From contig JAFEMH010006953.1 in assembly GCA_022495995.1 (NCBI GenBank), positions 43,364 to 107,363 on the forward strand: a DNA stretch of 64,000 nucleotides. Reading direction: 5' to 3'. This document shows positions 31,993 through 41,248 of the stretch, piece after piece. The position numbers were made by a program, and so were the translations under genes. The stretch comes from Adenophora triphylla var. japonica. Its lineage: Eukaryota; Streptophyta; Magnoliopsida; Asterales; Campanulaceae. Below the pieces are notes generated by a model. That model had not been told where the DNA came from. It worked only from the letters and a program-made list of their open reading frames with translations, and did not search any database. The first letter of the stretch is position 1. Each line of letters begins with the position of its first letter.

Positions 31993-32014
31993 GAGGGCTA
32001 TAAATTGAGCCCTC
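31993..32014 (+). promoter_or_regulatory. TATA box inside an inverted repeat, LTR A
   Basis: GAGGGCT and AGCCCTC flank the core with TATAAAT (31999-32005). The same 22-base arrangement is seen in LTR B (38826-38847) and LTR C (55826-55847). Confidence 0.7.
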
Positions 32015-33402
32015 CAAATACAAAAATAAGGAGGAACAACACTAATTGCACCGAACCTCTGGCGAAATATAGAGAGAAAACAGTGAGAATTCTTCAAGAA
32101 TTGTCACCATTTTCTCTCCAATCTTTCCCAACTCACACTCATCCACTCACTCTCATACTTAAGCCTTAAAAACTCATACACTCAAGCCAAAAACTCAAGA
32201 ACACAAAGAAGATTGGTAAACCCTCCTTCTCCTTACCCTAAACTCCAACCATGCATGCATTTGCAAACTACAAAATGTAGTTCTTTCATCTTCTTGCTCT
32301 AGATCTAAGAAGATCACCATGGAAGACCATCTCCATGGATGATCTTCTACAAAGATCAAAATTATTTTCAAGTTCTCTTACTTTCTTGCAAAGAAAACTC
32401 ATTTTCAAAACCCTAAAAACCATTTTCAAGCATAAAATCTCATTTTCAAAGGATAAAAATCCCCTTCCCAAGCAAATGAAATGCTTAGTCCTAATGTACC
32501 CCAAGGATGGTTTGGTATAGTTGATTCACCACTAAAATGTCAAGTGATCACTAACCAAAACCTAGGGAAATGGGGACAAGCATGGATGCAAAACCCTCCT
32601 TAAAATCATATTTTCTTTCTTGAGAAGTTGCTGTCCAGTAGCAATTTTCTCAGACCTCAGTCCATGGTCTAATTTTTTGGACACTGATAAATGTGGAATT
32701 TGGTGTTGACTACAAAACACTTTTTGTAGCCAACATCCAGATCTTTCCATACATATTTTTACTTTATTTTTTGGGTGAGTAAAACTCCTCTTTTCAAATT
32801 TTCTTTCAGAGGCTAGTTCATCAGCTTCTGGGAATCCAGATCTCATATCTGAGGTTTCCAGAAGGTTTTGACCCCTCAAATCTTCTCCAAAATGGAAGAT
32901 TCCTTCGCACAAAACTTATATAAGGTGTCTAGAACAACTTTCATTCTCTGAGTTTATCCAGATTATGAAGTTTTAAGACCCTTGAATCCTTTTCAAAATC
33001 AAAGGTCCACTGCCTTTTTCATTCTGGCAGAAATGGCTCTCAACTTCAAAAGGTCTTTTGAGTACCAAATCTCAATCCAAAAATCTTCCAAAAATTCATG
33101 GGATCAGTTTAAAGTCTTAAAAAGATATCCCAATTTTTACTTTTCTGAGTTTCAACTTATTTTGGCCAAAACACACACACACACACACACAAATGATTTT
33201 CAGCTTGGAAGACTCGTTTTACGAGGCATTCCGGGTGCACACTAACGTCCTTCCCGGAGTGTAACATGACCTCCGAACCTAAATCTCTGATCTCGGGCTT
33301 TTTTCAAAGTTTTGGCCCTCAAAATAAAAATGGCGTGGCGACTCCGTTTCGCTGATTTTTTCAAATAAAAATGGGAAAATTTTCGGATACACATCATCAC
33401 AT

Positions 33403-33419
33403 TGGCGACTCACTGGGAC
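33403..33419 (+). other. Primer-binding site of element 1
   Basis: TGGCGACTCACTGGGAC follows the LTR by one base. Relative to element 2's site it has lost bases in the middle (CCG to CA), which would weaken pairing with the tRNA. Confidence 0.7.
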
Positions 33420-34849
33420 TAAGCTTTTTTTTTAAAAAAATGGTATTTGGTATATTGGTGGAAACCATTAAACTTCCCGTTATCGCCTCCTAACACGAGT
33501 CGGGGATAAATTGTGGTCTAACAATCCCACGTACCGGTATCACCGTTTTCCAAAAAAAAAAAGCTTTTGAGGGTCAAGCTTCCGTCCCGGCTTTGAAAAT
33601 CATTTTTGTGTGTGTGTTGATTTTTGCACAATTTTCGTGTTGCTTTGGCCGCCTCGGAGAAAGTCAAAATTTTGACTGTCGGAATAATGTCCCTAACTGT
33701 CGGAATTTTTCGTGCTTACGTGCTTATGTGTTCATTAAATTTCAAAAAAAAAATTCAAAAAAAAAAAGAGAAAATTTTCAAAAAAAAAATCATGCATCAT
33801 ATTTTTAAGACACATAAAAAAATCTCTATTTTACTCGTAAAAGAATATAGATCGCTTGCACACTACGCGCACGTGACCGTACACTGCACACTACGTCCCT
33901 AACCCGGGGAAATCCTTGTCGCGGTCCGTTTGGTCTTATTACGCCTCTCGGATGAGCACAGGACTACCCAAACATCCCATGGAGCCTCGTGTCGACCATG
34001 CACTTGTCCGTGACACACTTTGTCCGAGACCCGGTTGGTTTTTAGTCTGGTCTGTGTCATGCCCTGTCTGTGTATAGACCTTTCCTTTCAAGCCTTTGTC
34101 GGCATATCGACTCAATATCTTTCGGGGACCCTAATCAGTCGAAGTTATGCCGGTTTTCCGCCGCAGACTTTGACCAAGATATTGACCGGCGCCTTGACTT
34201 CGGCTCGACCGGCACAAATTATACACCGACTCCCAACATTGACACCGAGTCATCAAGGATTAATGATTATTACATGCCTAATTACGGCCTAATTGACAAC
34301 AAATCAAGATCAATCGTGGACATTTATCGTCCAAATCATGCCGACTTTTCAGTCGAGCCCCTGGACATGATCTTGACTTTTGACGTCGCCTTTGTCCGTA
34401 ATTTACATCGAATGCTCGTTAAGACTCGATTACCCGCCGACTTTTAGGATCGTTTTTCTTTCGGTCGGTGGAACCCGCTTGCCCTATAGGACCTCGCCCG
34501 GGCCGTCCACCCTGGGAGTTCGAAATACAGGTGGAATACGAGGGGCTTATAGACGTAGTGACGGGGCCCACTGATCCAGGATCCAGAGTAGTTTGCGAAA
34601 AAGAAGAGCAATCTTTTCCAACCGATTAGGTTAATAAAGCGTGTTTTAAGTAAACATGAACAAATAACTGCATGTTGCGTGAGCCTTAAGCCCAAACACC
34701 TACCCTCCTTCCATTCCTGCACATCCGAACCTTCGTGTCCTTTCCCCGCAGCCTCCTCACAAAGCTTGGTTTCGGGCACCGGTCACCGTTTGATCGCTAG
34801 GAAGAGTCAAGCGCATCGTCGCCTTCACCGTTTGTTCCGAATCCGGTTT
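33420..34849 (+). other. Leader of element 1
   Basis: 1.4 kb of untranslated leader, colinear with the element 2 leader at 53044-54421. A-rich runs lie at about 33740-33790. The short ORFs are not conserved between the two copies. Confidence 0.55.
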
Positions 34850-37429
34850 CGTAATGTCCGCATCACCTGTAATGATGGGGATAACGTCACTCCGCCTCCC
34901 GGACTCTCGTACAGAGCAACAAAGGGAATCGGTTAGCGTAACGTATGAGGTTACGACAGAAGCACGCCTAAACAAATTTTATGGAGGCTATTAAGAGTCA
35001 CGGTCCGGCCGCCACTCTCAATCCGTATGGCACCTTCACCGCGGAAGAAGACGAGGATGCCAACCCCACTCTCGCCGCCCGACTACACCAGGATGCCGCC
35101 ACCCACCTCCTATGGTGCCACTACCAGAACCCATGCTCCTCGATTTTCGGGTCACCAGCCTCCCCAACCACGTACCACCGGATCCATGCAGCCCCGACGG
35201 CACAAATCAAATGGGGCAAAATCGCATGGAATGTCTTCTCATGGTTGGGGCTATCTCGGAATGCCACAGCCTAATCTGGGATCCCGCCTCGGTTCGGAAC
35301 CGATCAATCCGGACCTTCACAAAGAATGCCACAGCTCGGAATGCCGCCACAACTTGGTTCTCGGGGCCACGCCAGGAGCCCCTCCTCGTAATGCACTAGT
35401 TCACTCGCTCCTCACACAAATCCATTCCTCACTCGACTTCTATGGGTTACCAAGCCTCCATCCCTGTCATCCGAATCACCAGACCGCAGCACTCTGTGTT
35501 ACACGCCTTCACCACAGCACCCATGCAATTCAACAATCCGTGACAAGCTCGCACTCAAGCCTACTTACGGGCCCCACTGGAAATCCAAGTTATCCGACTA
35601 CATCGGGGCTGCCTCCACCTACTTTGCCGCTGAAAATCAACAAAGAAGCCGCAAGGTTCTATCCTTTTGCTCAGTGCTCCTACCCATGCTCCCAGGTAAC
35701 TCACCCCCGTGACAGTTTTCACCTACGTCCCCGGATCGGCCGTTCCCTCCACCCGCCCGCTCCAGTGGTAGCTCCTCTCTCTAGCTCACCACTAGCTTGA
35801 ATGCCATGGTTCCGCCACAAGACCCTCATCCGGCCCGGTTCATGGAACAACACAAGGAAATGAAAGCGCGTATCGCCGAACCGACCGCCAAGAAGCCCGC
35901 CTTCCGCCTACGTGCACCCGGACTCCATTGTTCCTCCGCCCCCACAAATTCGTGATGCCTAATCTGGATCTCTTTGATGGGACCGCATGCCCAAAAACCC
36001 ATTTGGACACATATACCTTGGCGATGAAGGCCAAAGGGTGCACCAATCGCCAGCTTAGCCGACTATTTCAAAGCCTATCCTTGAAGTCCAAAGGCCTTAA
36101 AGTGGTTCTTCCGTTTGAAACACTCGGCCGTGGCTACGTGGGACCAGATTACCAATGCCTTCACGTAAAAATATAAGGCCAACTTGGAATGGGAAACAAA
36201 CAGAGTTGACCTACAAACAACAAATGCGGCGTCACGATGAGAATGTTGGGGACTTTTACAAGCGGTGGAATCTCGAAACTCGGTGAAATGGCCATCCCTC
36301 CTTCCGAAGAGGAACAACTGGACATCTTCCGGTCATGCTTGAAACCACATCTCGAGACCCTCCCTCGCCACTTCCCATACTCGACTTACGGGCCATGGTT
36401 AACTCGCAGCCTAAGTTTGAAAAGGCCTACACCGCAACCTGGCCGCCGCACCCGCTACGAGATATCGAGCTCCTCCTTCAAACACCGCCTCGCTTCCTGC
36501 CAAAGGCAAAGAGACGATTCACTATGCGGGACAGAATGTAACAACACGACTCCTTTTGCTCCTGTGAAACCAGCTGAGCCTGCACCACGGGTCATGAATC
36601 TCGAAAACTTTGGAATGCCTCTGAATGACATCTTTAGGGACTCGGTGAAAGAAGGCTTGCTGCGGCCTTTGGAGAATTTCCAACCCAGAATCCGAATGCT
36701 CCCGTGGATACTACAAAGTATTGTGCTTTTCATCAAGCTCACGGACATTTGACCGATAAATCGCTTTACTCGAAAAGGCAATCCAGGTGGGCTAATAGAG
36801 CAAGGAAAGTTGGAAGGCCCCGAAGGGCCTAACACGCTAAAAATCCGCCGCCAAGGAACCATAATCGTGTGAATATGATTGAATGCGGAGAATCTTCGCA
36901 TGCCCGTGAAGATGCCGATAAAGGTCCCCAAATACCCGTGGCCAACCTCGTCGAGGATCCTGAATTTGGATTCCCTCGGCCTTGAGGATATCGAACGAAT
37001 CAACCCATCTTGGTCTCATGTCGAGACTCCTTGCAAGAATACGAGGCCCGCTATTTCTCGGATAAAAGGAAGGCCGATCTTGAAGAGTCAGAGGCTGTTC
37101 CGGTCAAAATATGAGAGGACCATTTACACAAGATGGTTGGAACAATCAAGAAGAATCGAACAAGAAAGCTTCCGGCGGCGCCTGTACTGGGGCTTATCAG
37201 CAAAGAGGCCGAAGGGCATCTGGAGCTAGTACACTTCTGCAAATTGGCTCTGGGAGAGCCCGAATATGATCCCGAGAACAGCGAAGAATCGGAAGAGGAG
37301 GATTCCTTCTATATCCTACCTGGTGTCAAATACATGCCACCCCCTCTCACTCTTCCCCCGCAATTTCTGGGAGGAGAAGCTGAGTCACAATTGCCACTTC
37401 CGGGAATCGGAACATATGACAATTTTTGC
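34850..37429 (+). pseudogene. gag: Gag of element 1, decayed, N-terminal and central part
   Basis: Gag-like reading is spread over all three frames and matches the better understood minus-strand copy at 50432-53043. Recognisable pieces are MEAIKSHG (34981), the proline/arginine-rich block (about 35027-35800), KFVMPNLDLFDGTACPKTHLDTYTLAMKAKG (about 35945-36045, the start of the capsid domain), MRMLGTFTSGG (36237), and ENFGMPLNDIFRDSVKEGLLRPL (about 36600). The zinc-knuckle region near 36720-36760 is damaged. The gene is cut at 37429 by the insertion of element 2 and resumes at 56174. Confidence 0.7.
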
Positions 37430-37434
37430 GGCTG
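37430..37434. repeat. Target-site duplication GGCTG, left of element 2
   Basis: It matches 56174-56178. Joining the flanks across the element restores continuity with the equivalent region of element 2 (about 50400-50465, minus strand), which has no insertion there. Confidence 0.9.
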
Positions 37435-39172
37435 TATGATGAATGTGTATCCGAAAATTTTCCCATTTTTATTTGAAAAAATCAACGAAACGGAGTCGCC
37501 ACGCCATTTTTATTTTGAGGGCCAAAACTTTGAAAAAATCCCGAGATCAGAGATTTAGGTTCGGAGGTCATGTTACACTCCGGAAAGGACGTTAGTGTGC
37601 ACCTGGAATGCCTCGTAAAACGAGTCTTCCAAGCTGAAAATCATTTGTGTGTGTGTGTGTTTATGTGTGTTTTGGCCAAAATAATTTGAAACTCAGAAAA
37701 GTAAAAACTGGGATATCTTTTTAAGACTTTAAACTGATCCCATGATTTTTTGGAAGATTTTTGGATTGAGATTTGGTACTCAAAAGACCTTTTGAAGTTG
37801 AGAGCCATTTCTGCCAGAATGAAAAAGGCAGTGGACCTTTGATTTTGAAATGGATTCAAGGGTCTTAAAACTTCATAATCTGGATAAACTCAGAGAATGA
37901 AAGTTGTTCTAGACACCTTAAATAAGATTTGTGCGAAGGAATTTTCCATTTTGGAGAAGATTTGAGGGGTCAAAACCTTCTGGAAACCTCAGATATGAGA
38001 TCTGGATTCCCAGAAGCTGATGAACTAGCCTCTGAAAGAAAATTTGAAAAGAGGAGTTTTACTCACCCAAAAATAAAGTAAAAATATGTATGGAAAGATC
38101 TGGATGTTGGCTACAAAAAGTGTTTTGTAGTCAACACCAAATTCCACATTTATCTGTGTCCAAAAATTAAGACCATGGACTGAGGTCTGAGAAAATTGCT
38201 ACTGGACAGCAACTTCTCAAGAAAGAAAATATGATTTTAAGGGGGGTTTTGCATCCATGCTTGTCCCCATTTCCCTAGGTTTTGGTTAGTGATCACTTGA
38301 CATTTTAGTGGTGAATCAACTATACCAAACCATCCTTGGGGTACATTAGGACTAAGCATTTCATTTGCTTGGGAAGGGATTTTTATCCTTTGAAAATGAG
38401 ATTTTATGCTTGAAAATGGTTTTTAGGGTTTTGAAAATGAGTTTTCTTTTGCAAGAAAGTAAGAGAACTTGAAAATAATTTTGATCTTTGTAGAAGATCA
38501 TCCATGGAGATGGTCTTCCATGGTGATCTTCTTAGATCTAAAGCAAGAAGATGAAAGAACTACATTTTGTAGTTTGCAAATGCATGCATGGTTGGAGTTT
38601 AGGGTAAGGAGAAGGAGGGTTTACCAATCTTCCTTGTGTTCTTGAGTTTTTGGCTTGAGTGTATGAGTGTTTAAGGCTTAAGTATGAGAGTGAGTGGATG
38701 AGTGTGAGTTGGGAAAGATTGGAGAGAAAATGGTGACAATTCTTGAAGAATTCTCACTGTTTCCTCTCTATATTTCGCCAAAGGTTCGGTGCAATTGGTG
38801 TTGTTCCTCTTATTTTTGTGACTCGGAGGGCTCAATTTATAGCCCTCTCGAAATGACAAACTTATCCGCGCGGATAGGACCCTTCAAATGCAATCGTTCA
38901 TTAAATGCAGCCCAAACTTTGGACAAGAGGAATATTTCTTTTGAAATTTCAAATTAATGTACCACTTTATTGTTCCCACCATTTCTATTTGTGGTTTTAT
39001 TCCTTTTGTTTTACTTTTTGAGATTCTTTATGAGGTTTAACCTTAAATAACAATGCCCATTTTACCCTCACTTTGTTAGAAAAGTTAGGATTGTTAGGAA
39101 TTGTTAGAAATGTTATAACTTTCGTTAATTTTCTAACGAAAATTCTAACAAGCTCAAATTGGAGCACTTACA
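37435..39172 (-). repeat. 3' LTR of element 2 (LTR B)
   Basis: In minus sense it starts TGTAAGTGCTCC at 39172 and ends CATCATA at 37435; the usual final CA has become TA. It carries the 14-base palindrome at 38863-38876 and the TATA inverted repeat at 38826-38847. Confidence 0.92.
38863..38876. promoter_or_regulatory. Palindrome TATCCGCGCGGATA in LTR B
   Basis: It is identical to the copy in LTR A at 31964-31977 and has the same spacing to the TATA box. Confidence 0.6.
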
Positions 39173-39175
39173 GCA

Positions 39176-39182
39176 GCCCCTC
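39176..39182 (-). other. Polypurine tract of element 2
   Basis: In minus sense GAGGGGC stands three bases before the 3' LTR, in the context CGCCGAGGGGCTGC. The gag-only element has CGCCGAGGGGCTC at the same place. Confidence 0.65.
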
Positions 39183-39276
39183 GGCGACGGCGCTTCAAGG
39201 AAGCGGGTCGTCGATAAGAGTAAGGCTCCATATTTGGCGGGATGATCGAGTGATCGGGTGGTCGAACCTAGCGATA

Positions 39277-39319
39277 GGCTACCTACGTATCCCGAATGGG
39301 AATCAAGCTGCCGTAGTTC
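39277..39319 (-). other. Hairpin motif 2, element 2 copy near the 3' LTR
   Basis: In minus sense GAACTACG and ACGTAGG enclose an inner stem TCCC/GGGA with a four-base loop (ATTC). Confidence 0.6.
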
Positions 39320-39329
39320 GGGCCCGACC

Positions 39330-39715
39330 CGGAGATGATGGCGTTTTAGGTGCCTCGAACCCGATGAGCGAGTTCTCAATGGCCGGAAAGAAACTCTGGG
39401 ATAAGAGATGACCATTTTCTGGCCTGATGGGTATCCGCTCTCTGGGATAGGAATGACCATTTTCGGTCTCTCGCCTGGGATGATTGCGATTTATCGCTTT
39501 CTAGTGATAGCGTCTTAGGTGCCTCAAACCTTGAAGATGGCGTTTTAGGTGCCTCAAACCTTGGCGATGGCGTTTTTAGGTGCCTCGAACCTTGAAGATG
39601 GCTTTAGGTGCCTCGGACCTTCGATGATGGCGTTTTAGGTGCCTCGAACCTTGATGATGGCGTTTTAGGTGCCTCGAACCTTGATGATGATGGATTTTTA
39701 GGTGCCTCTGACCTT
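39330..39715. repeat. About 30-base tandem repeat, seven to eight copies
   Basis: Units of GATGGCGTTTTAGGTGCCTC plus about ten bases (GAACCTTGAT) recur with 29-34 base spacing, most regularly between 39505 and 39710. It lies in the sense 3' untranslated region of element 2. Confidence 0.8.
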
Positions 39716-39800
39716 AATTTGAAATGGCCTTTAGGTGGACTTTGTCTCGCCGCCGAAGGAGAGGGTGACCGTTTTGGTCGAGGGGCTGGACCTAATGATA

Positions 39801-39846
39801 GGCTACCTACGTATCCCTAGCTGGGAATCAAGCCCTTTCGTAGTTC
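39801..39846 (-). other. Hairpin motif 2, second 3' copy in element 2
   Basis: In minus sense GAACTACG and ACGTAGG enclose TCCC/GGGA with loop AGCTA. It lies between the two tandem-repeat arrays. Confidence 0.6.
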
Positions 39847-39949
39847 GAGTTCTACTCGAGATTTCGCCGGCTTTTGGGATTCCGTTAACTTTGCCGGGAT
39901 TTCGTTAGCCTTTGTCTGGGAAAATCGACGTATTCGTCTGGGAAATCGG

Positions 39950-40975
39950 TCTTACGTTTGATCGCCGTTGATGATTTTGATGAAAGATACGGATCTCGTT
40001 ATCTTTCTCGGGAGATCGATCTTACGTTTTACCGCCGGAGATGATTTTGATGAAAGATACGGGATCCGTTATCTTTCTCGGGGCACTCGCCTTACGTTTT
40101 TACCGCCGGAATGATTTTGATGAAAGATACGGATCCGTTATCTTTCTCGGGAGATCGGTCTTACGTTTGACCGCCGGGAGATGATTTTGATGAAAGATAC
40201 GGGATCCGTTATCTTTCTCAGGGCACTCGGCCTTACGTTTTACCGCCGGAATGATTTTGATGAAAGATACGGATCTCGTTATCTTTCTCGGGAGATCGGT
40301 CTTACGTTTGACCGCCGGGATGATTTTGATGAAAGATACGAGATCTCGTTATCTTTCTGGGCACTCTGGCCTTACATTTTACCGCCGGGGAATGATTTTG
40401 ATGAAAGATACGGATCCGTTATCTTTCTCGGGAGATCGGTCTTACGTTTGATCGCCGGATGATTTTGATGAAAGATACGGATCTCGTTATCTTTCTCGGG
40501 GAAATCGGTCTTACGTTTGACTGCCGGAGAATGATTTTGATGAAAGATACGGGATCCGTTATCTTTCTCGGGGCACTCGGTCTTACGTTTTACTGCCGGG
40601 GAATGATTTTGATGAAAGATACGAGATCTCGTTATCTTTCTCAGGGAGATCGGTCTTACGTTTGACTGCCGGGAAGGATTTTGATGAAAGATACGAGATT
40701 TCGTTATCTTTCTCGGGGCACTCGGTCTTACGTTTTACTGCCGGGAAGGATTTTGATGAAAGATACGAGATTTCGTTATCTTTCTCGGGGCACTCGGTCT
40801 TACGTTTTACTGCCGGAGAAGATTTTGATGAAAGATACGGGATCCGTTATCTTTCTCGGGAGATCGGTCTTACGTTTGATCGCCGAGATGATTTTGATGA
40901 AAGATACGGATCTCGTTATCTTTCTCAGGCACTCGGTCTTACGTTTTACCGCCGGGAATGATTTTCTTGACAAGG
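39950..40975. repeat. About 70-base tandem repeat, 14 full copies, mostly alternating subtypes
   Basis: Each unit starts GATTTTGATGAAAGATACG and contains CGTTATCTTTCTC and TCTTACGTTT. Two subtypes differ in the middle: GGGAGATCGG...GTTTGAC (A) and GGGCACTCGG...GTTTTAC (B). Along the array they mostly alternate A-B, with local A-A and B-B runs, so the amplified unit is probably a 140-base dimer. Such arrays in the 3' untranslated region are known from Tat/Ogre elements and can seed satellite DNA. Confidence 0.9.
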
Positions 40976-41248
40976 GGCCGACTTTGGTTAACTTTGGTTA
41001 ACTCGTCAAGTCGGGACCGAATTGCGCAGTCCTGGAATTTTAAGGGGCAAAAGGGTCATTTTGACCCTTGCAATCCTATCCGCGCGGAGAGGGTTGAAGA
41101 GTCAGGGGTATTAATTAGGGCTAACGCCCTTCTCCTTCCCCATTCAGTTTTTTGAAATTGTCGAGAGCAGAGAGAGAGAAGCCGAGGAGAACCGCCATTG
41201 TTGCTCAAAAGCTTCAAAATCTTCCGTTTTTCTTCGATTTTCAAGCAA
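40976..41248 (+). promoter_or_regulatory. Promoter and leader region of the antisense plant mobile domain gene
   Basis: It contains the core palindrome TCCGCGCGGA (41079-41088), as in the LTR promoter, followed 20 bases later by an AT-rich GGTATTAATTAGG that may act as a TATA region. A GAGAGCAGAGAGAGAGAAG leader precedes the ATG at 41249. Confidence 0.45.

Larger units (their letters stand above)
31667..33401 (+). repeat. 5' LTR of element 1 (LTR A)
   Basis: It starts TGTAAGTGCTCC and ends CATCATCACA, 1735 bases. It is a close copy, in opposite orientation, of 37435-39172 and 54442-56173. U3 contains the palindrome TATCCGCGCGGATA (31964-31977) and a TATA box inside a 7-base inverted repeat (31993-32014). 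A CA microsatellite lies at about 33171-33190. Confidence 0.9.

Noticed and set aside
35027..35800. Proline/histidine-rich 257-residue host gene
   Set aside because: It is one frame of the decayed gag of element 1; the colinear region of element 2 keeps only short pieces of this frame.
31667..39172. LTRs at 31667-33401 and 37435-39172 as the two ends of one element
   Set aside because: They are in opposite orientation. The GGCTG duplication at 37430-37434 and 56174-56178 shows that the second belongs with 54442-56173 as one minus-strand insertion.
39950..40975. CRISPR array
   Set aside because: The repeats are directly adjacent without unique spacers, no cas genes are present, and the context is a plant retrotransposon.
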